Positions 8,609 to 19,780 are shown, counted from the stretch's first letter. The stretch: 64,000 nucleotides of DNA from Diplonema papillatum (GCA_030068145.1 JAPJBO010000079.1:62001-126000); one strand, 5' to 3'. Notes: generated by a model from the sequence alone, not told the origin. Program-made: numbers and translations.

Positions 8609-10105
8609 ACGAGGGACGGAAACCGCAGGTGTGGGCCTTCACCGTGGTGGAGCCAGGCTAGATTCGGGGTGGCGCCCTGGGAGGGACAGGGACGGGGGTA
8701 GTCACGCCTTAGTCCCAGGGCCTCTCCCCACCCATCTGTATGTGTTCTCCTGGTCATCGCTACACCCACTGCCCTACAAGAGACATGCTTTGCACTCTCT
8801 GAATGCCCATTGACTGTGCTCCGCTTCAGCCGACTGCTTTGGAAGAGGTACTGTGCTCCGTTTGGTGCCGACTGCCCTGCCAGAGACGTGCTTGCAGACA
8901 GAGGTCGGCCGCCGCTACTTTGGTTTTCTCTCGCGTCTTCCCAGCTCCGCCACCTTCCCAGAGGCTTGGGGAGAGCCACGTGCTCCGGCTGTAAGGGACG
9001 AGACCGAGGTGCGACGCTGGCCCCGGTCGCAATCTGTATGTGCCGGCCCGGCCCGATTAGGCCTTTGGAGTACCGCGTGAATGGCGCGATTGGGCCCACG
9101 CGCATGCAGCCTGTCTGCTCGCAGTCACGCCGGCCGGCCCGCAACCGCAACCACATTCGCTTGTGCCCACACACCAGCTCTTCTTATCGAGCTAGCGATC
9201 CAGCTAAGGAGCACAACCGAGGATCCGAGGCGGAATCATGCCCCACAGTGGCCGCACGAGAGCAGACAGCGATGAAGGCCGCAGGGACAGGGTGTGTCAG
9301 CCACAATAACGGCAGGTTCCTCCCGCAGACGCACTACCCATCGGAATGTGACAGCGCAAGTAGGCTCGATGGAAGCACGAAGTGAAGCAGGATAGACGAG
9401 CTACGGAGACGAGACGAGTCGTGTACCAGGGGCAGGCCGGGACGATGAACCGCATGAAGCCGAAGAAAAAGTTCAAGAACGAAGCAACACCACAAGCCGC
9501 GTGCAGCCAAGCAGACCTCCCGGAACCTACGTGGGCAGTAACGAGGAGCCAACAGATGAGTGTCCACTGAACCCCCTTGCCAATACCCCCAACGACTATG
9601 GCACGAATTGCGCAATGCCAGACGGTAGCGTCTGACAATGGCATGCGTGACATTGCAGTGCCTAAAGGTGAGATTAGCCTCCGTTTTCAACCGCCTTGTT
9701 GTCGCCAGGGAGATCGAACCCACAAACAGAAACTTGACATCTTCGAGGACAGGGTGTCTGCCAAGCGCTTGCCCTATCGCCTGGAACTGCCCCGCAGGGA
9801 ATGCCAAAAGGCTCGAGTATTAGCTGCGCTAAATTGCAAAGGTTGCTAATACGGGAAAACGGGTACCCGAGCCCCTATGCACTCGACAACCTGCTTCCAC
9901 AAGTCAGTCCGAACTTCCTCGTCCCCTGCTGCACTGCCTGGCTACATCCTTTTTTCAGACGAATATGCTTCTTTTTGTTCGATATTCGATGATCGTGCTA
10001 TCAGCATCTTTAGCCCCAGAAGAAGGCTCGATAATAGACACGTTGCATCGGCTAATCAGGATTGGCTGAGTGCTGTGTGCTTAATCAATTGTTACAGTAC
10101 CCCCC
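8516..10105. other. Intron remainder without recognised genes
   Basis: I see no coding region. A TGGCCCATGTTGACCACTG-like word is repeated at about 8558 and 8580. Open frames on both strands lack motifs and look like random frames. Confidence 0.45.
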
Positions 10106-10217
10106 CAATTCACCAAAAGCTGATCGATTGTAATCGATCGTAATCGAGTGTAATCGACGCGTAATCGAGTGTAATCGAGCTCAAGTCGCTTTCAGGGGGG
10201 GTAGGTGAATTGGCTCA
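10106..10217. repeat. Short inverted-repeat unit around TGTAATCGAG repeats
   Basis: CCAATTCACC near 10110 and GGTGAATTGGCTC at 10205-10217 are inverted relative to each other and enclose four TGTAATCG units. GAGCCAATTCACCC also occurs at 3239-3252, next to the first TGTAAT repeats. The repeats may therefore belong to a small element with GAGCCAATTCACC ends that was the LINE target. Confidence 0.5.
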
Positions 10218-10272
10218 CAACTACTATAAGTAGGCAAACATTATTATTGATTTAGTATAACCGACCGCGAAC

Positions 10273-10290
10273 ATCGCCGGAAACACAAAA
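10273..10290 (+). promoter_or_regulatory. Recurrent motif ATCGCCGGAAACACAAAA
   Basis: One of at least ten related copies in the window. It lies 69 bp before exon 2 of the ZNF598-like gene, with GTATAACC about 20 bp upstream. It is a candidate start-site element or a repeat remnant. Confidence 0.4.
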
Positions 10291-10341
10291 AGAAGAAACG
10301 CGAAGCTGTACGCGTCCCTTACTCCCTGCCCCACTGCGCAG

Positions 10342-11223
10342 GACGTAGAGCTCTGGGGCACTTGGTCGCGGTGCGGCCATTCCGTGTGCTGGGTGTGCGC
10401 GATTCGAATGGCGATGCAGAAGAAGGAGAAGGCGCTGCACAAGTGCTGCTACTGCCAGCGCACGTCGCGGTCGGTGCTGATCGGCGGCGGGAAGGAGGGC
10501 CCGCCGGCGAAGCCCCGGCGCGTCGTGGTCAGCTCGAAGCAGCGGAACGTGGTCGACTGCGCCGACGAGGACACGTGGGCCAGAGTGAAGCTGCTCGTCC
10601 GGCACACCTGCCGCATCTGCTCCCGCTGGTTCGACAGCTACCGGGCCCTGACCGCGCACACGCGCGGCGCCCACTTCGTCGCGCCCTGCGACGTCTGCGC
10701 CGAGAACCGGCCGCTCTTCCCGAAGGAGCAGACCCTCTTTACAGCGTGGCGCCTGCAGGCCCACATGTCGACCGCCGAGTACGACAGATCCGAAGTGAAC
10801 CACGGGCACCCTATCTGCTACCTGTGCAATACGTACACCTACGATTCGGAAGCGTTGCTCACCCACGTGCAGTCGAGGCATATTGCCTGCGGCCTTTGTA
10901 CCCGCACGGAGCGAGTGTTTTTCAAGAACAGACCCGCCTTCCGAGAACACTGTCGGTTGAAGCACGCCGTGTGCGAAACGTGCGCTGCCACCCTCGGCTT
11001 CGAAGCGGCGGTTTATGCGACGCAGGCGGCTCTCCACGCGCACCGCAAGCGATGCACGCGGCGGCTGCCGCCGCACGTGGGCCGGCAGCCCATCCACTAC
11101 GATGATTCCACGGGGCTCCGGCTCCTCGTCGGGCCCACCGGGTGGTCGATGGAAAAACCCGCGAACTGGAACAGCCCCAACCTCAAGTGCGGCTTCCGCA
11201 CGCTGCAGTGGCCTCCGTTCTAG
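10342..11223 (+). CDS. ZNF598/Hel2-like protein copy 2, exon 2
   Basis: Follows acceptor GCGCAG at 10341 and runs 293 codons to TAG at 11221-11223. With exon 1 the protein is 351 aa. Seen: RING ligands C69, H71, C74, C77 and CCYC, then C2H2-type fingers (TCRIC...H...H; PCDVC; HPICYLC; IACGLC; VCETC), closely matching copy 1 residue by residue. The protein ends shortly after a WSMEKP.NW segment also present in copy 1. Known family role: ubiquitin ligase on collided ribosomes. The GTG at 10384 is not the start because the upstream CGH belongs to the RING. The large intron may lower expression, and I cannot tell whether it is spliced efficiently. Confidence 0.8.
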   Translation, partial: DVELWGTWSRCGHSVCWVCAIRMAMQKKEKALHKCCYCQRTSRSVLIGGGKEGPPAKPRRVVVSSKQRNVVDCADEDTWARVKLLVRHTCRICSRWFDSYRALTAHTRGAHFVAPCDVCAENRPLFPKEQTLFTAWRLQAHMSTAEYDRSEVNHGHPICYLCNTYTYDSEALLTHVQSRHIACGLCTRTERVFFKNRPAFREHCRLKHAVCETCAATLGFEAAVYATQAALHAHRKRCTRRLPPHVGRQPIHYDDSTGLRLLVGPTGWSMEKPANWNSPNLKCGFRTLQWPPF

Positions 11224-12928
11224 CGGGCAGGTTCACCCCACCTGACGTCCGAACACACGCTCGTGCTGAGTCAGAACATGGTGGCAGACATGGATACGCG
11301 AAGTGGATAATGAGCAACGGTTGGTTGAGAGGAGAGGGAGGTCCTGGCAGCGTGATTGCAGTAAACGGTTAGTAAACGCGTTTGCATACGGTACACGTTT
11401 CCGTTTGCCTAGTCTAGCCTCTGTTGCATCGTATCTGCACAAAGCCACCTTCGATTGTTCCTTTGCACGAAGGACGAAAATCGGCGGCTTTCGGAGACCT
11501 CGAAGCTCCCAAGAACACGCCTTGTTTGTCAAAGAGCTGGTGGAAAACCCCGGAAATAGAGGACATGCACCATTTCTCATTGGACCCCTGGACGGAACAC
11601 ACACGGGAAGAAAAGTCGGAGTGTGCAACGTCTGCCGGCGCGTTGCGCGGGCAAAACGTACAGCCAGTCGCGTCAAGCTCTGGGCAGTTCGTATTCGATC
11701 AGCTGGAACGCGGCATGTGCACCCGCCTTGCAGCGAACAGCAAGCCTACCGCGTACCCGGTGGTCATCATGATCTTCAACTCAATGTCGGGAGATCTTCG
11801 CAAGGGATCTGATCCGTGGTCACTCGACGGCGGACGCATGTGTATACAAACAATTCAATAGCATCGTACACGAGCATTGGTGAAGTCGACTCCCCCCACC
11901 ACCGCAACACGCCCGAAAGTTTGGGAAATAGTTACATCTTGTCAGAAAGGTATCTAAGTAAGAAGAAGAACACACAAAACTGCACCTCTCTCTCTCTCAG
12001 AAGGGGTAAACTGGACTCGCCCGGGGAGTTTCTGACACCTCATGTCGGATTCGCGCTTTCGCGACGAAGAAAGGAAGAGGGAGAAATGGTGATTTTGTCT
12101 TCTCTCGCTTGCGAACATAAAAAGAAGTTCCTCGGCATCGATGACGACACACAAAAACGAATGCAAGCAACACCCTCTGGGAAAAATAAAACAGGATCGT
12201 CGAAAACTCGAAAAACCTACCAACGGTATCAATGCCCTCCGGGTGCTAGCCTGACGCTTGCTGTCGTTGGGTAACATCGACGAATCCTTTTGCGTTGTTC
12301 CCTTTCTTTCGGGCGGGAACCTTTGCAGCAGCAAGGATTTCCTGGTAGGAGGGAAACTCAATACGACGGTATTGCTGGAGTTTCTTTTCTTTTCGTACCG
12401 CTTTCTCGATCCCCTGCTCTTGCCTGAAAAAATCCGCGGACGTGCCGGTTGAAGTTTTCAGTTCCTATCTTGCCTCAAAACTTCGGCCGTCTTGCACCCA
12501 CGCACGCGTCCAACCTTCAAACATGGCTTTTTTTTTTTCTGATGGTCCTCCGTTTCGACAAATCTACGCGTCACGGAAGAAGCTCTGGGCCGCGCTGCGT
12601 CTAGGGCACGTGCTAGAGGCAGCAGCTGCACGTCGGCAAGAGAACCAGACGACCAAGAGACCCGGGCTGAGTAGTCTGGACCCAGTGTGTTGGGTCTTAG
12701 GGGGCCACGCACGGGCGGCAAGAGAACGACCTGGGTTTCAGCGGCTTGGATCGCGACATAGGCCGACCTGCAAACCGCATGGAACTTAAAATACGCAAAC
12801 CGAAAGAGTACAGAGAGGATGAACCCCTTCAGAAAAGGTGACTCACATTAGGGCCTGGCAGACTGAGCGTTTCGACGGAACATCACAAATAGAACAGGGG
12901 GGGCGTGAAAAAGGGAAGGAGTTGAACC
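11224..12928. other. Gene-poor spacer
   Basis: No supported gene. It includes a segment near 12650-12690 (GAGACCCGGGCTGAGTAGTC) that recurs with changes at about 22212-22235, which suggests a shared dispersed repeat. Confidence 0.45.
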
Positions 12929-13180
12929 ATGCCGGCTTTCGAAGCCGAATGGTTCGAGGGCGCCGCCAATGCCGACACCGACGCCGCGCGAGACGAGTAC
13001 TTCGCACGCGTCACGGAAGTCTTCGGTGACGAGCTGTTCGAGCTGCAGCAGCAGAACTGGGACGAGCGCCGCGTGCAGCTGCTGGTCGACGGCCTCGAAA
13101 TGGGGAGGAGGACGTGGGGCGACCCGCTCCAGCTGCCGCCGCCCGTGGTGCCGCGCTGCGTCGCCAAGGGCACGTGCTGA
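12929..13180 (+). CDS. Small hypothetical protein, 83 aa
   Basis: ATG at 12929 after a purine-rich leader, stop at 13178-13180. Codons end overwhelmingly in G or C as in the other host genes, which supports real coding. The protein is acidic in its first half (MPAFEAEWFEGAANAD), probably helical (an EVFGDELFELQQQNWDER segment) and ends in a Pro-rich PPPVVPRC stretch. I do not recognise the family. It may be a single-exon small gene or one exon of a longer gene. Confidence 0.5.
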   Translation: MPAFEAEWFEGAANADTDAARDEYFARVTEVFGDELFELQQQNWDERRVQLLVDGLEMGRRTWGDPLQLPPPVVPRCVAKGTC

Positions 13181-13196
13181 AGGGCGGTGGCTGGCT

Positions 13197-13530
13197 CTCT
13201 TCAGTCCGAGGTTGGACAGACCAGCTTGCTCTCTTCGGTCCGAGGTTAAATAGACCAGCTTGCTCTCTTCGGTCCGAGGTTGGACAGACCAGCTTTTCAG
13301 CTCCCGCATCTTTGCCTGGGCTGTGCGCTCCCCAGGGGGTTGCACAGGAGGCACGCTGACTCTTGCCTGCGGCAGCTGCTCTTCGGCAAGGGGGTCGAAC
13401 GACCAGCTTTTCAGCTGCCGCATCCTTGCCGAGCGGAGTCCTGCTGGAGGCAGCAACTACGGCGGCGGCGGCTAATCGGCAAAGGATTGTACGACCAGCT
13501 GAATTTCAGCTGCATCTTTTCTGGGTGCGA
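13197..13530. repeat. 34-bp tandem repeat array with degenerate extension
   Basis: Three 34-bp units starting CTCTTC(A/G)GTCCGAGGTT lie at 13197, 13231 and 13265. Further degenerate units sharing GACCAGCTTTTCAGCT and GCATC(T/C)TTGCC run to about 13530. The array starts 17 bp after the stop of the small gene, so it probably sits in its 3' UTR. Confidence 0.75.
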
Positions 13531-14749
13531 AGGTGAACGAGCGACGGGGTTTGCTTCTTGATCCGGGGTCAACATCAAACCATGAGCCTGTCCGTCCCTA
13601 TCTCTTGCAACTGCATCGTATCACTGAATCACAGTCCACCACGGTCTATCAGGTCCATCCCTAGTCCCTAGAGCTGCATCGAATTGCCCGGTGCTGTATT
13701 CTTCGGTCTATCACGGTCTATCAAGAGGGGATGGACCGGCTCAATGCGGGCGCCGAGGTGCTCACTCACAGCTGTTAGAGAACGCGCTGCGGTTGCCGTG
13801 TTGAGTGACGGCAAGCCAGCGTTGAGGTGTTGATGGTATCCTTCTCGTCACCACCGTGGAGCCAGCATCGTGGGCACAGCGGCCTTCAACGTCGCATCCG
13901 CCGACGCTTCGAGCAGGTCCTCGACAACCTTTCTCCGCTCTTCTGCAGTGAGGGCGCCCCCGTTGAACAACCGGCGCATCTAAACTGCGATGCATCGTCA
14001 GGGATCGCTTGCGAGAACGGCCGCAGCGCTTGCAGGTGCTAACCCGGGGTTGGCTCCCTTTGTCGGGCGAGTCCCACCCACGAAGCAGCACCCATCTCTC
14101 GTCAGTGCACGCTGAGGCCTGCACCGTGGACGCGGTGTGCCCCGCGTGCAGCAGCGGCACATCGGACAACCCAACGCAATCCTTCCAAATGTTGTGGGCT
14201 TGGCCTCGAACGGGGAGGAGCACGTGGAGTGACGTATCTCAACTGTTGCCGCGCAGAACATAGAGGGCACTCTGGTTGCTCGCGAGATGAGCGCGTGGGT
14301 TGGCGTTGGCCCGCTGCGACTGTAGTCAAGCACGCATGGGGTCTGTCCGTGGCTTACAGGACCGAACCAAGCAGTGTGCACTGGGGACAAGTTCGGCGTT
14401 GATCGCATTGCCATTAGGCACGTTCTGGCAACCCCACCTCCCAACGGGTCGAACCAGGCGCACCGCCCAGAACACCGCGGAGAGCTTCGAGCTTTTCCTT
14501 ACTCCCTAGCGGTCTGGCTTAGCTAATTGCTCGGCCTAAATCAAACACGTGACCTTCGCCCCGCTCTTTAAACGTAGACCGGGGTGTCTACCACGCGCAG
14601 GTTGTTTGTGAAGGCGATACCACCTTCCCCTGTCGTGATGCGCCTTCGCACTTGCACAACAACATTTTTTTGACCAAGTGACTGGCCCTGCTGCACCCTT
14701 GCCTCTCGTCAATTGTGCCAAGTCTCAATACCGCTAGCTTCATCACGCT
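13531..14749. other. Gene-poor spacer
   Basis: Overlapping minus-strand frames at 13762-14444 contain Cys pairs (CPLC, CPMCRCC) but no frame keeps a full domain. They could be a decayed element or chance. 13640-13740 resembles 28800-28870 weakly (CATCGAATTGCC versus CATCGAACTGCC). Confidence 0.4.
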
Positions 14750-14899
14750 ATGCCTCCTCCGCCGTTTGTGCCGACCTTCGAGATGCGAGTGCGCGATAGA
14801 AAAGTCGCCCCCGGAAAAGACGGCGAATATCGCGCTCGTGAGAGAACCCGTGCAGCGATCGAAGATCATGTTCTGCCCACTATCCCGCCCCCACTGCAG
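14750..14899 (+). CDS. Candidate first exon of the short 5-phosphatase gene
   Basis: ATG at 14750 opens 50 codons (MPPPPFVPTFEMRVRDRK...) ending at CTGCAG followed by GTGGGT. The exon is phase 0, like the acceptor ACACAG at 15359 before the next exon, so the two join in frame. The peptide resembles no part of the giant paralogue's N-terminus. Support is limited to splice-site phase and GC-rich codons, and other upstream exons are possible. Confidence 0.35.
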
Positions 14900-15359
14900 G
14901 TGGGTGCTCCGCGTATTCTCTACGTGCTGCCCAGCTCGTAGGGTTACTTTCTCGCACTCGCTTCCTTAGGCTCTTCAATCTTTGGTGCTGCATTCGTGTT
15001 TGCAGAGCAACGTGCGAAGGTTTGATGCGGATTTCCTCCCCTAATCTTTGAGAACCGAAACACTATCTTGCGGCCCGTCAAGCCGTTTCACCCAGTTGCT
15101 TTATCTGGACTGCCCTTGCACGTGCGATTACCTTGCAACACCAACAGAGCGTAAACACCTTACTCCCCTCCCACCATCCCACCCACCCACCCCCACACAC
15201 ATGTTTCTCGTATCATCAAAAACTGAGGTCATTGAAGCCACCCACACGGTATGTGGACTTCCTTTCGTATTGTTCTACGGCGGGCCTGGATGACAGAAGC
15301 TCTGAGGACTTTGGTCGTGCAGCACTTTCTCCAATTTAGCCAAAATACAATGAACACAG

Positions 15360-17342
15360 GAAGACTACGACAAAGATGTCGCGCACGAAGCTGCATTAGA
15401 GGAACAAGAGGCAGAATGGGAGGAAGACGAAGACGAAGAAGAGGAGGACATGGCGGAAGCAGCGGAAGAGGAGGACGAGGAAGACTACGACGAGGAAGAC
15501 GAGGAGCCGGAGGCGCCGCCCGAGCCGTACGTGTTGCCGCTTCCTGAGGTGACGAACGCGATCTACCTGAAGTCTTACTTCCCGGTTCTGAAGTGGAACC
15601 CGAGCCAGAAGTACGGAGCAGCGGACCGACGGGTGTGGGTTGTGGACCACTTCAGCAAGTCGTTCTACCAGCTTGACGGGAAGGGCAAGTTGAAGAAGAC
15701 GCACGACTCGAACAAGCTTCTGCAGCTGGAGCGGAACATCACGGACCCTCGACGGGCACGTCTCATGTTCTTCGACGCGCCGAAGTCGTACGAAGTTGTG
15801 TTCCCGAGCAACGAGGAGAGAGAGCGCTTCTACGAAACCGGGATGTCGATCCGACCGGCCATCCGAGTGTACGCGCCGAGTCTGACGAAGCCGGACAGTG
15901 CAGCGGACGGAGGGTCGACGACGACGACGATCGACGGGGTGAAGGAGAACGCCGTGACTGTGAAGGTGCCGAGTCCGTTCAAGAAGACAGGAGACTTGGT
16001 TGACCGGGAGTTGAGCGGGCGATGCAAGATCAACAGTTCGAAGGTGGAGGAAGAGCCGGTGACGATCTGGACAGGGACGTTCAACATGTGCGGAGCGCCG
16101 CCGCCGAAGAACGCGAGCGAGCTGAGCAAGTGGATGCCGCGCGGGAAGTACGACCTGTACGCTGTCGGGACGCAAGAGTGCTCGTGGCAGAAGGAAGAAG
16201 GAGAGTGGTTCGCGTTTGTGCAGTCGTACCTCGGAAAGGAGTACTTGACACTTGCGAGCATGCAGCTGTGGGACATCACAGTGATCGTGCTTTGCCGGAA
16301 GAGGTGCCTGCTGAAGATCACGAACGTGGAGGGTTCGACGAAGGCGACGCTGCACAAGGAGAAGTGCGGTATGAAGGGAGCTGCCGGGATCTCTCTGAGG
16401 TTCCACAACACGTCGATGGCGTTCGTGAGCTGCCACTTGGCGGCCCGCATGGAGCGGCAGAAGATGAGGAAGACGAACGTGGAGGAGATTGTGAGCCAGA
16501 TCCAGTTGGCGCACAAGGACATCGACTTGTCGTCGCAGTTCCAACACGTGTTCTGGATGGGAGACATGAACTACCGAGTGGAGATGGAAGCGACGGAAGC
16601 CGAACCGCTTCTGGCGAAGAAGAGCTACCTGCAGCTGCTGAACCAGGACCAGTTGTTGACGGAGCAGCGGGAGAGCGGCCTTCTTCACGGGTTCAAGGAG
16701 ACGCCGATCACGTTCGCCCCAACGTACCGTTTCAAAGTCGGTTCGACCGACTACATGCGCGACAGAGGACGCGCCCCGAGCTACACGGACCGTATCCTCG
16801 TGAAGTCGTTCCGGAATGCGCCTATCAAGTGCACAGGGTACAACAAGTGCGATGCGATCACGACGAGCGAGCACAAGCCGGTGTTTGCGACGTACGTCGT
16901 GCGAGCTGTGCGTCCCGCGCTGTCTTGCTTCCACCGTGACCAGGAGCCGCGCCCGCAGTTCGAACTGATCTGCGTTGAATTCACGGAACAGACGCACCTG
17001 CTGTTCAAGAAGCCGCAGCTGTCCGTGTTCAGTCAGTTCACCGAGCACGACAAGCACAAGGGCAAGGTGATGAAGGAAGTCAACTCGATGACTCCTTCGT
17101 TCACAGGCGAGCACCTCCCGACGCCGATCAAAGCCAACATGCAGATGACGGAGTACTTGGAGAGGCAGGCGCTGACGTTCGTGTTCCGCGACACAGCAGA
17201 ACCGCGCGAGGACAAGATGTTCCGTGGCGCTGCTGTCATGGAGCTCGACGGCAGAATCGAACCCTACGACCAAGAGAGGACCGAGCTCATCGAAGTCCTC
17301 TGCCTCAGTCGCAAGATCGGTGTCGTCAGCATCAAGTACAAG
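15360..17342 (+). CDS. Inositol polyphosphate 5-phosphatase (short paralogue), main exon
   Basis: Starts after acceptor ACACAG (15359) with EDYDKDVAHEAALEEQEAEW, then an acidic run, a PH-like region (YLKSYFPVLKWNPSQ to about 15850) and a full 5-phosphatase domain: WTGTFNMCG, VGTQEC, KGAAGISL, FVSCHLAA, FWMGDMNYR, FAPTYRF, PSYTDRIL, TSEHKPVF. A C2-like C-terminal part follows. These are the metal and phosphate-binding signatures of type II enzymes and SHIPs, which remove the 5-phosphate from phosphoinositides at membranes; the PH-like, phosphatase and C2-like order resembles SHIP. Donor AAG|GTACG at 17343. From about 15402 to 17347 I saw no difference from 35965-37910 in the lines compared, and the translations are identical, whereas the flanks differ. 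Confidence 0.88.
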
Positions 17343-17614
17343 GTACGCTCTCACCTTCCGCTTTGCTGGACGTCTCGTCTGCAAACTCGCCTGGATATTC
17401 GCTGTGCAAGTGATTTTCTTGCGGAACAACGTGCACAGATTATCCTTATCTTCAAAGGTTTCCAATCTTGAAGATGTTGTATGTATACTATGATCATTTT
17501 CAATCTGAAACCACGTCCAGGATTTGGGCTCAGGGTAGCGCGGTCAACAAACACTAACATGGCCTTCATCTTCATCAGATAATCTCTGAAAGTGCAACCG
17601 TGCCAACAAAACAG

Positions 17615-17692
17615 GTGACGAACTACGGTTACACGCCGCCTCCGGGAGGCGCGGCAGGCCGTATCCCGGAAGGTGCGAACATGGACGAGTAG
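17615..17692 (+). CDS. 5-phosphatase (short paralogue), last exon
   Basis: After acceptor AACAG at 17614, 25 codons (VTNYGYTPPPGG...GANMDE) end in TAG. The peptide is identical to the last exon of the giant paralogue (38240-38317), but nine of its 25 codons differ synonymously. The intron is 272 nt. An earlier in-frame acceptor (TTCATCAG at 17578) would add 12 residues; the paralogue does not conserve them, so I prefer 17614. Confidence 0.8.
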   Translation: MTNYGYTPPPGGAAGRIPEGANMDE

Positions 17693-17849
17693 GCTGTACT
17701 CAGGTTTGCGGGGGCCTTCGTCGTTTTCCAGTCTTTTTTGCGTTGTATCTCGCAAGCCGGAGTTTTGTATTGGAGTCGAAGACCATCTTTGGGTTCCCCT
17801 TGAAAACGACATGAGCTCGATTTTTGCGCGGAGCTTACTCGACTGCGCT

Positions 17850-18046
17850 GACGAAGGAGGCTAGAGGGGGAGAAACAATACACCTACAAAGTGGGTCTTT
17901 TTTGTTGAACGCTTACGCCCGCCACTGCGTGCCGCCACTGTGAACCCAGAATCACCTGGGTTTCGTGTGGGCTACAACACATTTACCTCCTTTGATCTTT
18001 TGCAGCTGGCAGCCTCCTCAAGTATTGCCTCAATACAAAAAATATA
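17850..18046 (+). repeat. Dispersed repeat, inverted partner at 54188-54372
   Basis: Shares the GGAGGCTAGAGGGGGAGAAA and TTGAACGCTTACGCCCGCC words, and then ACATTTACCTCCTTTGAT, in the same order with the reverse complement of 54188-54372. The segment at about 27630-27650 keeps a fragment (GTTTCTCCCCCTCATGCCTC). Confidence 0.75.
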
Positions 18047-18165
18047 GGGAGTTTAGGTATCCGAATGTACCCGAGCCTCGAGCTGTCGCTCTCGAGGAAG
18101 GCATTGGAATCGAACGCGCGATATTGAGACACTCACCCTGTCAAGCGTTGTAAAACGTCATCGTT

Positions 18166-18245
18166 TGGGTTAGTTTGGGTTAGAATGCAAAGAATCTGTG
18201 GCAATAATCTGCATCGCCGGCGTCGCGATTATCTCTTCGCACGTG
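18166..18245 (-). mobile_element. LINE 3' tail, truncated copy
   Basis: About 80 bp from TTGGGTTAGAATGCAAAG to TCTTCGCACGTG, matching the LINE tail with a few substitutions. The boundary on the left is the standard element end. Confidence 0.75.
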
Positions 18246-19761
18246 AGTAAGCCCAAGGCAGCCCCTCGAGTATTTTTTTTTTGCACGAGTACCGCACACC
18301 ACCACATTTACGCACTAACCCACCTACACAGGAAGTCAGGTGATCGCTGACCCGTTGCGTCACCTTAGCGACCAGCCCGTGCTCCTGCCGTGCGTGCCGT
18401 CCATGCAGTGTCTCTTCTTCCAAACACCATATTTCCTGCCCTTTCCACAGAACTGCTCGTAAACCGACGAAACCGAGGAAACGATCTGAAGTGCCGCAAG
18501 GAGGCCCTCCGAGGTTTCGTGCACACTTTCCCACTTTTTTCACGCAGGGGGGGGCGGGGGGGTTCCGCACCGAAGACCGTTCGTAGTTATAGTTACGTCC
18601 GCCAGTATAGTTACGTCCGCCAGTATTTTAAAAAGGAAATGACATTTTGCAAGCGGGTCTATGGCGGCTAAAAAACCTTTTTTTTTTTTTTTTTTACGCA
18701 CGCGCTCGAAGCAGGCACAAAATGCTGGAACCCAAGTACTCTCTTCCCCCCGCTCCTGACGTCCGGAGGTGTCGATGCGCGCAGACGTCGTGGGACCAGG
18801 GTGTCGTCGCTCTTGGAGGTGCCGCGGGGAGGTGCCAAGGCGGCAGACGCACTGAGCCTGCGGGATCTCAACACGTTTCCGAGCCATCTGCGGCCGAGCG
18901 ACGTTTCCCATCATTATTGGCTGGCATCGAAGGAGCCGGACGGATAGCCGGGAGTAGGGGGGACAACCTTGCACGACCGTTTTCAACAAGCGGGTTCGCA
19001 TGACACAGAAAGTGATCATGTACCGCGTCTTTTTGACACGCAAGTCGTACTCTTTATAGCACGCCTCGGCGGTGCTGTTAGCCGTTCCGCTGGTGCGCAA
19101 TGCACGACGGTTCACACGTACACGTGCAGACTGTTTTGTGTTGGCGCCCAGTGTTTGCGGCTGGCAGAGGTGCCGGGCCTGGTGCAAACCTTATTTCACA
19201 CAGCAACGAGAGTAAAGAAGGTCTTCAGCAGCTGCTGCGTTGTTCGCGTGTTTGTCGTATCATTTTGGCACGTATCTATGAACCGACTGATATATACTCG
19301 CGGCGCGGGACTTTTCTCCCTCACTCAATCGCTCACGCTCTTGCGCCATAAGCCATGAGTCGAGCCGAAATGTGGTGCTTGAAGAGCAAACAACGAAAAT
19401 TCCTCGTCGAATTGGACTGCAGCTCGTTTCCCGTTTTTGTTCTCTACCCCTCCTCTGCGGTTTCGCGAGCCAAAAAGCCACCATTCGTCTGTTCGCTTTC
19501 TCCGTAGCTAGCTCTCGCCGTCCGCACATGCTCACATTCTTTCCGTGCTCCCTGCCCACCCGTTCACCGTCGTAGTAGTAATAACACCGCTTCGTCGATA
19601 GCAGAAGAGACGCCCGGACAAACGAACTCCACATTTAACAAAAAAAACTTTAACTCTAAAAAAGGTCCCCCCTCGGTTGATCGATACGAATCAGGGAAGC
19701 AACATTCCAGTAGCAAGAAGGGGGGAACAGAACGCCGTCACAGGCAACTGACTGCGCGATA

Positions 19762-19780
19762 ATCGCCGGAAACACACAAA
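19762..19780 (+). promoter_or_regulatory. Recurrent motif ATCGCCGGAAACACACAAA
   Basis: Related to 45890-45907; the two share a longer context (GAACGCC.TCACAGGCAAC, then GACTGCGCGA). No gene follows closely, so here it may only be a repeat remnant. Confidence 0.35.

Larger units (their letters stand above)
2988..10341 (+). other. 7.35 kb intron carrying a LINE in antisense
   Basis: Donor GTATGC at 2988 and acceptor ending GCGCAG at 10341 keep phase 0 on both sides. The intron contains tandem repeats, a solo LINE tail, a near full-length antisense LINE and TGTAATCGAG-type repeats. Other introns in the window are 76-460 nt, so nearly all the excess length comes from insertions. A copy of the ATCGCCGGAAACACAAA motif at 10273, close to exon 2, leaves open an alternative internal start. 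Confidence 0.6.
17693..19761. other. Spacer with repeat copies
   Basis: Holds an inverted dispersed repeat (17850-18046), a LINE tail (18166-18245), a poly-T run near 18680 and no gene that I can support. Confidence 0.5.

Noticed and set aside
13762..14444. Overlapping minus-strand frames with Cys pairs
   Set aside because: No frame keeps a consistent domain. At most a decayed element, not callable.
15396..17465. 689-aa minus-strand frame (and 35719-37836)
   Set aside because: Antisense shadow of the 5-phosphatase exon, duplicated because the exon is duplicated.
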